Positions 16,893 to 26,109 of a stretch of DNA of 64,000 nucleotides are shown here, one piece after another. The position numbers and the translations under genes were made by a program. The notes beneath the pieces were generated by a model. That model searched no databases, had not been told where the DNA came from, and saw nothing but the letters and a program-made list of their open reading frames with translations. Position 1 is the first letter of the stretch, and each line of letters begins with the position of its first letter. The stretch is from Haloarcula hispanica ATCC 33960 (lineage in GTDB: Archaea; Halobacteriota; Halobacteria; Halobacteriales; Haloarculaceae): positions 1,860,001 through 1,924,000 of the forward strand of contig NC_015948.1 in NCBI RefSeq assembly GCF_000223905.1, in the 5' to 3' direction.

Positions 16893-17401
16893 TGGCGGTA
16901 CTGGGTCGGCGGCGGGAAAATGCCTTCCGAACGAGCTAGCAATGGTCGCCGTACGATTTGGTAGCTTTGTGAACAGCCGGAAAGCCCCGAGACGCTGGGC
17001 TACTGCGACTCTCACGGCTCGCTTCGCTCGCCGTTCGAGTGGTCGCGGCGCGGAGCGCCGCGCACTCGCTGCGCGCTTCTTCGCTCCCTACCGTCGCTCA
17101 TGCAGTGCTTGCTTCGTCTCGAACGCCCAGCGTCTCGCCCCTTTCAGTCCCACCTGTGACTGTTCGACCAGCCGACACGGGTGGGACTGAAAGGGGCCGC
17201 GCTATCGACGAACCCCGGTGAAGCAAGCACTGGACTGAGTGAACGGAGTGAGCGAGGGAAGCGCACAGCGAGCCGCGGGAGTCGATAGCGCGGGGGCTTT
17301 CTGGCTGTTCTGAACGTTTGTTTGGTAAGTAAACGCTTCTAATCACACCCTCCACAAGTGAAGTCGATAGGATTTTCGGCCCCGACAGAGTTGCCCGAGA
17401 C
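16893..17401. other. Intergenic region with a nested inverted repeat
   Basis: About 510 bp. The middle is GC-rich with CTCGCT/CGAGCG-type short repeats and holds the palindromic element described separately. An AT-rich stretch (17310-17345, TTTGTTTGGTAAGTAAAC) likely contains the promoter of the glycosyltransferase gene. Confidence 0.5.
17103..17231. repeat. Nested inverted repeat, candidate mobile or structured element
   Basis: Inner arms GCCCCTTTCAGTCCCACC (17137-17154) and its exact reverse complement (17180-17197) flank a 25-bp loop. Outer arms CAGTGCTTGCTTC (17103-17115) and GAAGCAAGCACTG (17219-17231) are also exact complements. This could form a large cruciform or RNA hairpin and may be a dispersed haloarchaeal repeat. 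Confidence 0.65.
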
Positions 17402-18451
17402 GTGCGCGTCCTGAACTATCTCGAACTGGCCGACCGCCTCGACCGGTCGGGCATCGGCACCGCCGTGGACCACCAGCGGGCGGCGCTGTCCGAGACCGAC
17501 ATTGAGGTGGAGACGACGCCCTGGCAGGAGGGCCATCCGGCGTGGGCACTGGGTGGCAATATCGCCTTCAACGACCCGGTGTTCCGCGAGTTCGACATCG
17601 CCCACTGCAACATGATCGGACCCGGCTCCGTCGCCGTGGCACAGCACGCGGCGCAGGCGGACATCCCGCTCGTCCTGCACGCCCACGTCACCCGCGAGGA
17701 CTTCCGGGACAGTTTCCGCGGGTCGAACCTGGTCGCGCCGGCGCTGGGTCGCTACCTCCGATGGTTCTACTCCCAGGCCGACCTCGTCCTCTGTCCCTCC
17801 AAATACACGAAGAATATCCTCGAATCCTATCCCGTCGACGCGCCGATACGGCCGATGACAAACGGGGTCGACATCGACGCACTGGCGGGCTACGAGGACC
17901 TGCGCCAGGATTACCGGCAGCGCTACGACCTCGACGGGATGGTCGTCTTCGCCGTCGGCAACGTCTTCGAGCGCAAGGGGCTGACGACGTTCTGTGAACT
18001 CGCCCAAGAGACGAAGCACGACTTCGCGTGGTTCGGCCCCTACGACGCCGGGCCACAGGCCTCCAGGACCGTCTCGCGGTGGGTGAACGACCCGCCCGAG
18101 AACGTGACCTTCACCGGATGGATCGAGGACATCCGCGGGGCGTTCGGGGCCGGTGACGTGTACCTGTTCCCGACGAAGGCCGAGAACCAGGGCATCGCCG
18201 TGCTGGAGGCGATGGCCTGCGGGAAGGCGGTCGTCCTCTCGGACATCCCGGTGTTCCGGGAGTACTACGAGGACGGCCACGACTGTCTCATCTGTGCGGA
18301 CGAAGCGGAGTTCCGCGAGGCGCTGGAGCGTCTCGCCGAGAACCCCGACCTGCGGGAGCAACTGGGCGAGAACGCCAAAGAGACGGCCAGAGAACACAGC
18401 TTAGACCGGGTCAGCCGGCGGCTTGTCGAGACGTACGAAGAGCTAGCCTGA
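17402..18451 (+). CDS. Family 4 glycosyltransferase
   Basis: 349 residues starting with GTG at 17402 (MRVLNYLELADRLDRSGIG). GT-B fold, GT4-type C-terminal half: VFAVGNVFERKGLTTF, VTFTGWIEDIRGAFGAGDVYLFPTKAENQGIAVLEAMACGKAVVLSDIPVFREY (the E-x7-E donor motif). The donor is probably a nucleotide-activated sugar; the acceptor is unknown, a lipid or glycoconjugate being most likely. It converges with the MFS gene, and a second GT4 gene is 1.5 kb away. Confidence 0.85.
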   Translation: MRVLNYLELADRLDRSGIGTAVDHQRAALSETDIEVETTPWQEGHPAWALGGNIAFNDPVFREFDIAHCNMIGPGSVAVAQHAAQADIPLVLHAHVTREDFRDSFRGSNLVAPALGRYLRWFYSQADLVLCPSKYTKNILESYPVDAPIRPMTNGVDIDALAGYEDLRQDYRQRYDLDGMVVFAVGNVFERKGLTTFCELAQETKHDFAWFGPYDAGPQASRTVSRWVNDPPENVTFTGWIEDIRGAFGAGDVYLFPTKAENQGIAVLEAMACGKAVVLSDIPVFREYYEDGHDCLICADEAEFREALERLAENPDLREQLGENAKETAREHSLDRVSRRLVETYEELA

Positions 18452-18474
18452 GGGTCGTTCGAAGCCGACGATTG

Positions 18475-19797
18475 TTATGCCGATAGCGGCTCGCTGTCGA
18501 CCGACACCGCTGGCGAGCGCCGCCAGACGACCGCGACCAGTGCCGCACCGACCAACACCAGCGCGCCGGCGACGGCGAACGCGAGCAGGAAGTCGTAGCC
18601 GCCGAGCCAGCCGCCGAGTAGCGACCCGATGCCGCTTGCCAGCCCGGAGATAGCGGTGTAGAGCCCGAGCGCCTCGCCGCGAATCGCCGGCGGCGCGAGC
18701 TGGGTGACGACGCTGGCCGCGGTGACGGCGATGACGGCCCAGGCGACGCCGATGAGGACGAACACGATACCGTTGAGGATCGTTCCCACGAGCGTCGCAG
18801 ACAGCAAGAGCCCCACGACGGCGACAGCCGGATGAAGCGCGGCGCGGGCCAGCAGGCCCCCGACCTGGAGCCCGCTCGGGCTGTAGCGTTCGGCGAGTGC
18901 GCCAGCGCGGTCGTACCACAGCGCCGAGCCGACGCTGGAGACGAGATACAGCGCGAAGACGAGTCCCGACTCGTAGCCGAGCGTCCGCGAGAGATACAGC
19001 GGCAACGGCCCCCAGAACACGCCGAAACCGACGAAGAAGGCGATGACGGCCCCGAAGTAGATGGTCAGCGACGGGGAGAACCGGGCCGCGACTTCTCGGG
19101 GGTGTATCGACCGCGTGAGCCAGTACAGCCGCCCCGGACCGACCGGGAACGTCGCACTTCGGACCGGGAGCCGGCGCGACCGGGCGATGGCCCGCGCCAT
19201 CCGACCGGCCCGCGGCCGGTCGAGTTCGTCGGGGTCGGACGGCAGCCACTTCGCCCCGAAGAACGCCGACAGGCCAACGGCGGCCGCACACAGCCACAGC
19301 AGCGACTGCTGTGCGGGGATCTCTCCGAGAGGTCCGGAGAGCAGCGCCGTCCACACGAGACCGAGGACTAACCCGCCGGCCCAGCCCCAGCCCTGGTAGC
19401 GGTTCAGGACGGCGAACCGGGCCGGCCAGTCCCGCTCGACGGTTCCGGTGGTGACAAGCAGCGTCAGCACCGGCGCGGCAGCGCCGGCCGCGAACCACAG
19501 CAGGCCGTTGCCGACGATGACCAGCCACGGCTGTTCGGTGAGCAAGACGAGCAACAACGCGGAAGTCGCCAGCCCCAGTGCGAGGAGGACGAGCGACCGG
19601 CGCTTCCCCGTTTTGTCAGCGACGCGTCCGAAGATGAGTGCCCCCGGCGCACCCGCGGCGGCGGCCACCCCGGCGAGGACGCCCAGCATGAACGTCTCGC
19701 CGCCGATGGCGACGAAATACAGTGGAACGAGCAACGAGCCCGCGCCAAACGCGACCGATGCGATTGCCCAGGCGTACAGCCAGCCGTCCCGATCCAT
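18475..19797 (-). CDS. Major facilitator superfamily transporter
   Basis: 440 residues from ATG 19797 (MDRDGWLYAWAIASVAFGAG). Twelve hydrophobic segments in two halves with a central basic loop (DRPRAGRMARAIARSRRL). The MFS loop 2-3 signature is GRVADKTGKRRS near residue 60. Substrate unknown; drug/sugar-type exporters are common in this family. Longer upstream starts give sequence rich in Arg/Pro without hydrophobic character. Flanked by two glycosyltransferase genes on the opposite strand. Confidence 0.82.
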   Translation of the reverse strand: MDRDGWLYAWAIASVAFGAGSLLVPLYFVAIGGETFMLGVLAGVAAAAGAPGALIFGRVADKTGKRRSLVLLALGLATSALLLVLLTEQPWLVIVGNGLLWFAAGAAAPVLTLLVTTGTVERDWPARFAVLNRYQGWGWAGGLVLGLVWTALLSGPLGEIPAQQSLLWLCAAAVGLSAFFGAKWLPSDPDELDRPRAGRMARAIARSRRLPVRSATFPVGPGRLYWLTRSIHPREVAARFSPSLTIYFGAVIAFFVGFGVFWGPLPLYLSRTLGYESGLVFALYLVSSVGSALWYDRAGALAERYSPSGLQVGGLLARAALHPAVAVVGLLLSATLVGTILNGIVFVLIGVAWAVIAVTAASVVTQLAPPAIRGEALGLYTAISGLASGIGSLLGGWLGGYDFLLAFAVAGALVLVGAALVAVVWRRSPAVSVDSEPLSA

Positions 19798-19917
19798 TAC
19801 CTCAACTGTGCCACGGTCCCCCAAAAGAACTCTGGCACCCGCCAGATAGTGACAACTGTCTGACTGATGGCGTGCCAATGGCAACGGTTTAAGGCCTGGT
19901 CCTGCTACGCCGCGGCG

Positions 19918-21021
19918 ATGACACTGCCGCACGTCGCGACGTTCACCGACACGTACCTGCCGACCGTCAATGGGGTGACCTACACGGTCCAGACGTGGCG
20001 GGACCGCTGGCGCGACCGCGGCGGTCGCATGGGCGTGGTCTACCCGAAAAGCAATCACGACCCATCAGAGAACGAGTATCCGGTCCGGAGCCTTCCGTTC
20101 CCCTTCTACGAGGGGTTTCGCCTGGGGATGCCACAGATACCGAAGGGTGTCCGGGACGCCGAACTGGTCCACGCCCACACGCCTTTCAGCCTCGGGATGG
20201 CGGGCCAGCGACTCGCGGGCAAACTCGACATCCCGTTCGTCGCGTCGTATCACACGCCGACGAGCGAGTACGCCGAGTACGTCTCGTTCAACGGCGCTGT
20301 CGAGTCAGCGGTCCGCTCCAGCGCCGAGAGCTACGAACGCTGGTTCCTGGGCCGTGCCGACACCGTGATCGCGCCAAGCGAGCGCGCGGCGACTCACCTC
20401 CGGGAGGCTATCGGCCTCGATACGACAGTGACCGTCGTTCCGAACGGCGTCGACACGACCGTGTTCGAACCGGTCGACACGGCCGACTTCCGGGACCGCT
20501 ACGACCTCCCCGATAGCCCTATCGTCGGCTACACCGGCCGCCACGGCTACGAGAAGTGCCTTGAGGACATCATCACCGCCTGCGAGGGGCTGGACGTGAC
20601 TGTCGTGTTCGCCGGTGACGGCCCGGCCCGTGAATCGCTCGAAGCGACGGCCGAGCACAGCGACGTCGACGTGTGGTTTCTCGGATTTCTTGACCGTGCA
20701 GAACTGCCCGAACTGTACTCGACACTCGACGTGTTCGCGTTCCCCAGCCCCGTCGAGACGCAGGGTCTGGTCGCGTTGGAGGCAAACTGCTGTGGGACGC
20801 CCGTCGCCGGTGTCGACGCTGGCGCACTCAGCGACACTATCGAGGACGGCGAAACCGGCTACTCCTACGACGAAGGCGACATCGACGGCTTCCGTCGGGC
20901 TATCGAGCGCGTCCTCAACGAACGCGAACACCTTCGGGAGCGCTGTCTCGCCCGGCGGGACGTGATCAGCGTCGAGCACGCTATCGACAAACTAGCCGAC
21001 GTGTACGACAGCGTGCTGTAG
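19918..21021 (+). CDS. Family 4 glycosyltransferase
   Basis: 367 residues from ATG 19918 (MTLPHVATFTDTYLPTVNG). The N-terminal NGVTYTVQTW segment and HAHTPFSLGMAG are typical of GT4 enzymes of the diacylglycerol/phosphatidylinositol glycosyltransferase type; YTGRHGYEKCLEDII and DVFAFPSPVETQGLVALEANCCGTPV form the donor-binding half. Possibly glucosylates an archaeal lipid; the acceptor is inferred only from the family. Independent of the previous GT4 gene (about 20-25 percent alike by eye). Confidence 0.85.
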   Translation: MTLPHVATFTDTYLPTVNGVTYTVQTWRDRWRDRGGRMGVVYPKSNHDPSENEYPVRSLPFPFYEGFRLGMPQIPKGVRDAELVHAHTPFSLGMAGQRLAGKLDIPFVASYHTPTSEYAEYVSFNGAVESAVRSSAESYERWFLGRADTVIAPSERAATHLREAIGLDTTVTVVPNGVDTTVFEPVDTADFRDRYDLPDSPIVGYTGRHGYEKCLEDIITACEGLDVTVVFAGDGPARESLEATAEHSDVDVWFLGFLDRAELPELYSTLDVFAFPSPVETQGLVALEANCCGTPVAGVDAGALSDTIEDGETGYSYDEGDIDGFRRAIERVLNEREHLRERCLARRDVISVEHAIDKLADVYDSVL

Positions 21022-21053
21022 CTGTCGCCGGCACAGCGTCTGCGTCGCGTAAC

Positions 21054-21239
21054 TCAGGCCCGCGAGTGCGACCAGCCGATACCGAAAGCGAGCCCGTTGA
21101 GTGTGCCAAGCAGTATTCCAAGATAGAAATCCCCCAGTGACACGGCCAGTATCAGGCCGGCCCCGACTCCCAGCGCCAGCCCTTTCAGGACCGTTGGCCA
21201 GTGGAGCCAGCTGAGTCGCCCCTCGGCGTCGTCGCTCAT
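21054..21239 (-). CDS. Small membrane protein next to htpX
   Basis: 61 residues from MSDDAEGRLSWLHWP. One long or two short hydrophobic segments (ALGVGAGLILAVSLGDFYLGILLG) with glycine-rich character. It lies 41 bp downstream of the htpX stop on the same strand, so it may be co-transcribed. Function unknown. Confidence 0.6.
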   Translation of the reverse strand: MSDDAEGRLSWLHWPTVLKGLALGVGAGLILAVSLGDFYLGILLGTLNGLAFGIGWSHSRA

Positions 21240-21280
21240 ACGCTCTCTCGGGTCGCCGGCGAGTAAACTGTACCCCTTCG

Positions 21281-22426
21281 TCACGGCTGCCCGCGCCGGT
21301 CGAGGGCGGACTGGTGGTCCTCCAGAGCAGCGATGCGGTCAGCGACATCTGGATGCGACCCGGGCAGCAGCCGCTCGGAGACGCTCCGCCAGCGGTGAGC
21401 GAGCCGTTCGGCCCGCCCCTCCGGCGGAGTTTGCTCGTCGGACGCAATGGCGTGTGGGATCACACAGAGTTCTCGAACACCGGTCTCGGCGGTTCGGATG
21501 TCTGTGGTCGGACGCTGGTCGTCTGTCAGCGTCTCCAGCGCGCTGGCGAGTGCTGCCGGGGAGCCACAGATGGCGACACCGCCCGCGTCCGCGGCGTACT
21601 CCCGAATCCGTGAGAGGAGCCGGTAACAGGCTGTGCTGGCGAGATACAGCGTCGCCGTGACCGGTATCGCGATGACAGCGAAGAGCAGCATCACGAGGTG
21701 AATGTTCCCGCCAGCGACCCACGTCCCGTCCTCGTCGTCGCCGCCGAGGAACCAGTGGAAGAACATCGAGTACTGCAGCGTCTTTCCGAGCGTGCGAGTA
21801 AACAGCGCGCTGACGGTCGGGAGGAACGCGGCCGCAGTCATGACGAACGCGTCGCCGTTCTTGAGGTGGGCCAGTTCGTGGGCGATGACGGCGTCGAGTT
21901 CCGCGTCGTCGAGCTGGTCGACGAGCGCCGTGGTCACGACCAGCGTCTGTTCGCCGGGCCGGCTGGCGACGTAGCTGTTGGGCGTCTCCGAGTCGATGAC
22001 TGTCACGTCCGGTGTCACCATATCCGCCGTCTGTGCCAGCCGAGCCACTCGCTCTCGGAGGCGGTCGGCGGTTTCGCTACGCCGTATCTTCGCCCGCATC
22101 GCGTCGACGGATTCAGGATCGGACGCCCTAGATTCGGTCGCAGTTGTTCCGGAATCCCGGAGCGTCATCCGGTAGCCGTAGATGGACTGGACGGCGAGCA
22201 CGAGCGGCGTCCCGACGAGGACGACGGGCCACAGCGGCACGATATCGAACCCCATCGTCCAGAACAGCGTCCCGGTATCGTAGCCGACCAGCGGCAGGAG
22301 ACCGAACGCGACGTGGCCCAGCACGTACGTGACGGCGACAGCCACGGCGTCAAAGGCGACGAGCACCACTACGAGCGCGAGGAGGCGTGCGCGGAGGGAC
22401 CACGTAGTGGACGGGCGGGGAGCCAT
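21281..22426 (-). CDS. htpX: HtpX-type membrane metalloprotease (M48)
   Basis: 381 residues. N-terminal membrane segments (about residues 12-35 and 50-75), zinc motif AVIAHELAHLKNGD (HExxH, near residue 185), two further hydrophobic segments, and the third-ligand Glu in REYAADAGG. Cleaves misfolded membrane proteins, acting with other quality-control proteases. Directly upstream of the start is an inverted repeat, TTGTTCGT/ACGAACAA, that could be an operator for stress control. Confidence 0.88.
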   Translation of the reverse strand: MAPRPSTTWSLRARLLALVVVLVAFDAVAVAVTYVLGHVAFGLLPLVGYDTGTLFWTMGFDIVPLWPVVLVGTPLVLAVQSIYGYRMTLRDSGTTATESRASDPESVDAMRAKIRRSETADRLRERVARLAQTADMVTPDVTVIDSETPNSYVASRPGEQTLVVTTALVDQLDDAELDAVIAHELAHLKNGDAFVMTAAAFLPTVSALFTRTLGKTLQYSMFFHWFLGGDDEDGTWVAGGNIHLVMLLFAVIAIPVTATLYLASTACYRLLSRIREYAADAGGVAICGSPAALASALETLTDDQRPTTDIRTAETGVRELCVIPHAIASDEQTPPEGRAERLAHRWRSVSERLLPGSHPDVADRIAALEDHQSALDRRGQP

Positions 22427-22428
22427 AA

Positions 22429-22452
22429 TTGTTCGTTCGTTATGACGAACAA
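22429..22452. promoter_or_regulatory. Inverted repeat upstream of htpX
   Basis: TTGTTCGT and ACGAACAA, 8-bp perfect arms with an 8-nt spacer, ending 3 bp before the htpX ATG. It covers the region where a leaderless promoter would initiate, so binding would be expected to block transcription. Confidence 0.5.
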
Positions 22453-22480
22453 AAAGCGTACGGGAGGGTCCGGCCCTGCC

Positions 22481-23758
22481 TCAGGCCAGCGCGCTGCCGG
22501 CCCGAATTATTTCGCGTTCACCAAACGCCGGGCCGACCAGTTGCAGCCCCACAGGTAGCCCGTCGTCGGTTTCGCCGGCGGGGACGGAGACGGCCGGGAG
22601 GTTCGCGAGGTTCACCGGCGTCGTGTTGGCGTCTGCCAGGTACATCGTGAGCGGGTCGTCAAGGCTCTCGCCGCGTTTCATCGGGGGGACGGGCATCGTG
22701 GGTGAGGCGAGCACGTCGGCGTCCTCAAGCGCCTCGTCGAAGTCCTGTTTGACCCACGCACGAGCGTCCTGGGCCTTCTTGTAGTACTTGTCGTGGTAGC
22801 CCGCCGAAAGGGCGTAGGTTCCGAGGAGAATCCGACGCTTGACCTCCTCGCCGAAGCCTTCCTCACGGGCGTTCGCGAAGGACTCGTTCCAGTTGCCGTC
22901 GTAGCCGCCGGACTGCCCGTACCGGACGCCGTCGAACCGCGCGAGGTTCGAGGAGGCCTCGGACATCGCGATGACGTAGTACGCCTCGACAGCGTGTTCG
23001 ACGGAGGGGAGGTCGACCTCGTGGTAGCTCGCACCCTGTGCTTCGAGGTCGTCCATCGCCGCCCAGAACGTCTCGACGACGTCCTCGTCGGCCCCGTCCA
23101 GCAGTTCCGTCGGAACGCCGATAGAGAGTCCGTCGACGTCGCCGTCGGCGGCCGCCGCGTAGGAGCCGTCGCTCTCGGGCGCTTCCTGCGTCGTCGCGTC
23201 GTGTTCGTCCGGCCCGGCGATGACATCCAGCAGTTCCGCAGCGCCCTCAACAGACGGCGCGATGGGGCCGATCTGTTCGAGGCTGTTGGCGTAGGCGACG
23301 AGGCCGTATCGGGAAACCAGCCCGTAGGTCGGCTTGATACCGACGACGCCACAGAAGGCGGCCGGACAGCGGATAGAGCCGCCAGTGTCGCTGCCGAGTG
23401 CGAGGTCAGCGTCGCCAGCGGCGACGACAGCGGCCGAGCCACCGGAGGAACCGCCCGGCACCCGGCCCTCGGCGACGGGGTTCTCAACGGGCCCGAACGC
23501 CGACGTCTCGGTGGTCGTCCCCATCCCGAACTCGTCCATGTTCGTCTTGCCGGGGATGGTCGCGCCGGCGTCTTTCAGGCGCTCGACGACCGTTGCGTCG
23601 TACGGCGGGACGTAGTCTTCGAGCATCGCCGAACCGCAGGTCGTCCGGACGCCCTCGGTGGAGATGTTGTCCTTGACCGCGACGGTCTTGTCCGCCAGCG
23701 GGCCGTCGTCCGCGCCCTCGATGGTCTCGTCGGTGATGTAGCCGTTGTACGCCGTCAT
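22481..23758 (-). CDS. gatA: Glu-tRNA(Gln)/Asp-tRNA(Asn) amidotransferase subunit A
   Basis: 425 residues. Amidase-signature motifs carry the Lys-Ser-Ser triad: KTVAVKDNISTEG (Lys near residue 28), VPGGSSGGSAAVVAAG, and SDTGGSIRCPAAFCG. It hydrolyses glutamine and passes ammonia to GatB to amidate misacylated tRNA. It directly follows gatC (1 bp between the stop of gatC and the ATG). The C-terminal PAVSVPAGETDDGLPVGLQL motif is family-typical. gatB is not in the window. Confidence 0.93.
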   Translation of the reverse strand: MTAYNGYITDETIEGADDGPLADKTVAVKDNISTEGVRTTCGSAMLEDYVPPYDATVVERLKDAGATIPGKTNMDEFGMGTTTETSAFGPVENPVAEGRVPGGSSGGSAAVVAAGDADLALGSDTGGSIRCPAAFCGVVGIKPTYGLVSRYGLVAYANSLEQIGPIAPSVEGAAELLDVIAGPDEHDATTQEAPESDGSYAAAADGDVDGLSIGVPTELLDGADEDVVETFWAAMDDLEAQGASYHEVDLPSVEHAVEAYYVIAMSEASSNLARFDGVRYGQSGGYDGNWNESFANAREEGFGEEVKRRILLGTYALSAGYHDKYYKKAQDARAWVKQDFDEALEDADVLASPTMPVPPMKRGESLDDPLTMYLADANTTPVNLANLPAVSVPAGETDDGLPVGLQLVGPAFGEREIIRAGSALA

Positions 23759-24037
23759 CTACGACACCTTCGGCCCTTTGAACTGCCCTTCCTCGGTGTC
23801 GCTGGCGTTCCGGAGCGCTTCCTCCTGTGAGAGGCTTTCGCGTGTCTCGTCGGGGCGCATCACGTTCGAGAGTTCGGCCTCGCGTTCTGTCTCTGGGACG
23901 TCATCGAGCGCTTCGAACGCGTCGAGGATGTCGCCCAGCTGCTCGGTGAACCGCTCGATCTCGTCGTCTGCGAGGTCGACACGGGCGAGGTCGGCGACGT
24001 GCCGGACCTCCTCGGGATCGACGGCGGGGTCGCTCAT
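23759..24037 (-). CDS. gatC: Glu-tRNA(Gln)/Asp-tRNA(Asn) amidotransferase subunit C
   Basis: 92 residues, standard length. VDPEEVRHVADLARVDLADDEIERFTEQLGDIL is the typical N-terminal helical region, followed by the conserved acidic linker and MRPDE motif that wraps GatA/GatB. Abuts gatA. An AT-rich element (ATATATAGCATAG, near 24089-24100) precedes it and likely contains its TATA box. Confidence 0.9.
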   Translation of the reverse strand: MSDPAVDPEEVRHVADLARVDLADDEIERFTEQLGDILDAFEALDDVPETEREAELSNVMRPDETRESLSQEEALRNASDTEEGQFKGPKVS

Positions 24038-24261
24038 GTCGGGCCGGAGTGCTGGATGCGCGGTAAGCGTTTCGAAACACCGGGCAGATATATAGCATAG
24101 TTAATAATTGTGGAAGCGAATACACAAGAATTGCCAACTCTTGTTTCCCCTTCGGAAAATTGGACTTCTGAAACGGACAAAAGTTTTAAGTCGCCGTAGA
24201 TACAACAGTAGGCTACAACACGTTTTTCGGGTACGATACCCGGTTGTCCCACCCCCAACAA

Positions 24262-25236
24262 ATGACCGATACCAGCATCCGCCGATACTCGAACGAGCGC
24301 GAGACGGAGACAGAGCAGACGGACGAAGAGGAGTCGGAGACGCTCGTCTGTCCGGAGTGTAACGGGTCGTTACTGTCCGACAGCGAGCGCGGTGAAACGG
24401 TGTGTGAGGACTGTGGGCTGGTCGTCGAGGAGGACGAGATCGACCCCGGTCCCGAGTGGCGCGCGTTCGATTCGAAGGAGAAAGACGAGAAATCCCGTGT
24501 CGGTGCGCCGACGACGAACATGATGCACGACAAGGGCCTCTCGACCAACATCGGCTGGCAGGACAAGGACGCGTACGGCAATTCCCTGTCCTCGCGCCAG
24601 CGCGAGAAGATGCAGCGACTGCGCACCTGGAACGAGCGGTTCCGTACCCGCGACTCCAAGGAGCGCAACCTCAAACAGGCCCTCGGCGAAATCGACCGCA
24701 TGGCGAGTGCCCTCGGACTGCCCGAGAACGTCCGCGAGACGGCCAGCGTCATCTACCGTCGCGCACTGGACGAAGACCTGTTGCCCGGCCGCTCCATCGA
24801 GGGCGTCTCGACGGCGTCGCTGTACGCCGCCGCGCGACAGGCCGGGACGCCGCGGTCGCTCGATGAGATTGCCGGCGTTTCGCGCGTCGAGAAAGACGAA
24901 ATCGCCCGGACCTACCGTTACGTGGTCCGCGAACTCAGCCTCGAAATCCAGCCGGCCGACCCCGAGAGCTACGTCCCGCGGTTCGCGTCGGACCTGGACC
25001 TCTCCGAGGAGGTCGAACGGCGCGCCCGCCAGCTGCTCCAGAACGCCAAGCAAGAGGGCGTCCACTCCGGGAAGTCGCCGGTCGGCCTCGCCGCCGCTGC
25101 GGTGTACGCCGCCTCGCTGCTCACCAACGAGAAGGTGACTCAGAGCGAGGTCAGCGAAGTGGCCAATATCTCCGAGGTCACCATCCGCAACCGCTACCAC
25201 GAACTGCTGGAAGCTGAGGACAACATCCACCCGTAA
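24262..25236 (+). CDS. tfb: Transcription initiation factor TFB
   Basis: 324 residues from ATG 24262 (MTDTSIRRYSNERE). N-terminal zinc ribbon (CPEC and CEDC, Cys 30/33/48/51), B-finger/linker with RVGAPTTNMMHDKGL, and two cyclin-like repeats (residues ~120-215 and ~225-315) ending in VANISEVTIRNRYHELL, the BRE-contacting helix-turn-helix. Haloarchaea carry several TFB paralogs; which one this is cannot be told here. An AAAGTTTTAAGT element (24179-24190) is a possible promoter about 75 bp upstream, which implies a leader. Confidence 0.93.
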   Translation: MTDTSIRRYSNERETETEQTDEEESETLVCPECNGSLLSDSERGETVCEDCGLVVEEDEIDPGPEWRAFDSKEKDEKSRVGAPTTNMMHDKGLSTNIGWQDKDAYGNSLSSRQREKMQRLRTWNERFRTRDSKERNLKQALGEIDRMASALGLPENVRETASVIYRRALDEDLLPGRSIEGVSTASLYAAARQAGTPRSLDEIAGVSRVEKDEIARTYRYVVRELSLEIQPADPESYVPRFASDLDLSEEVERRARQLLQNAKQEGVHSGKSPVGLAAAAVYAASLLTNEKVTQSEVSEVANISEVTIRNRYHELLEAEDNIHP

Positions 25237-25279
25237 CCGGTATCGTAACCTAAACCACCGACTGTGCCGTGCCGTCGGT

Positions 25280-25753
25280 ATGGAAACTACTCGGCATTTT
25301 GTCGCGACCGTCTACGTCGTTAGCGAGGGTTGTGTCGCGCTCCACGAACACAGTAAGCTCGACATGTGGCTGCCCGCCGGCGGCCACATCGACCGCGACG
25401 AACTCCCCCACGAGGCCGCGCTCCGCGAGACGCGCGAGGAACTGGGCCTCGACGTGGCCCTCATTGCCCCACAGCAGGACATCGAAAGCGAAACGGTCCA
25501 GTCGATGCCCCAACCACAGCACTTCCTGCTGGAGGACATCAACGTGAACGCCGAAGGCGAGGTCGGCCACCAGCACATCGACTTCATCTTCTACGGCCGG
25601 GCAGATAGCCGCGACATCACACCGGGGCCAGGCGAACAACCAGCTGATGACTGGGAATGGTTTTCTATTGACGACTTACAGGACCGGAGCGAGGAACTCC
25701 CGGCTGACGTGGTCGAGGTCGGCCAGCAGGCAATCGGTGCTGTCGGCGAGTGA
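25280..25753 (+). CDS. NUDIX hydrolase
   Basis: 157 residues. The NUDIX box is complete: GHIDRDELPHEAALRETREELGL (Gx5Ex7REUxEExGU-type; residues ~35-57). N-terminal beta strand HFVATVYVV leads into LPAGGH. Hydrolyses a nucleoside diphosphate linked to another moiety; the substrate is not predictable. 43 bp downstream of TFB on the same strand; convergent with the DUF2061 gene, stops 1 bp apart. Confidence 0.85.
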   Translation: METTRHFVATVYVVSEGCVALHEHSKLDMWLPAGGHIDRDELPHEAALRETREELGLDVALIAPQQDIESETVQSMPQPQHFLLEDINVNAEGEVGHQHIDFIFYGRADSRDITPGPGEQPADDWEWFSIDDLQDRSEELPADVVEVGQQAIGAVGE

Positions 25754-25754
25754 C

Positions 25755-25961
25755 TTACGCCTCACTGACTCCCCAGTCGATGTTCGCCCAGAGTCGTTCC
25801 CACACGTAGTACAGGACTGTCTTAGCAGCCGCCGCTGAAAGCCCGATTTTCGCAGACGACCCGAGTTCACCGGTAAACAGGAAGGCGATGCCGAACACGA
25901 CGCTGGTCGCGAATAGTCGGTAGCTCACGGCCTTGACGACTGACCGCCGGTGTCGTGTCAT
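25755..25961 (-). CDS. DUF2061-type small membrane protein
   Basis: 68 residues from MTRHRRSVVKAVSYRLFAT. The conserved family pattern is VKAVSYR near the start, two hydrophobic segments (RLFATSVVFGIAFLFTG and GLSAAAAKTVLYYVWERLW) and a C-terminal WERLW motif. Function unknown across the family. Confidence 0.8.
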   Translation of the reverse strand: MTRHRRSVVKAVSYRLFATSVVFGIAFLFTGELGSSAKIGLSAAAAKTVLYYVWERLWANIDWGVSEA

Positions 25962-26109
25962 TACGGCCCACCCCACTGTACTGCCAGGGATTCGCTGGGG
26001 CGGCGTTCACATCGAACACCTATCATTCGAGAACAACTATCGACGCCGCACACTAAAACCTAATTACATATTATTATTCACGGGGCTGACTGCAAGGACA
26101 CCGCCCGTG

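Noticed and set aside
17010..17340. Possible CRISPR array from the repeated CTCGCT/CGAGCG motifs
   Set aside because: Repeats are short, irregular and palindromic without constant-length spacers; no cas genes in the window.
18443..19528. 361-codon frame overlapping the MFS gene
   Set aside because: Same strand, different frame; extreme arginine content. The MFS frame has clear membrane segments.
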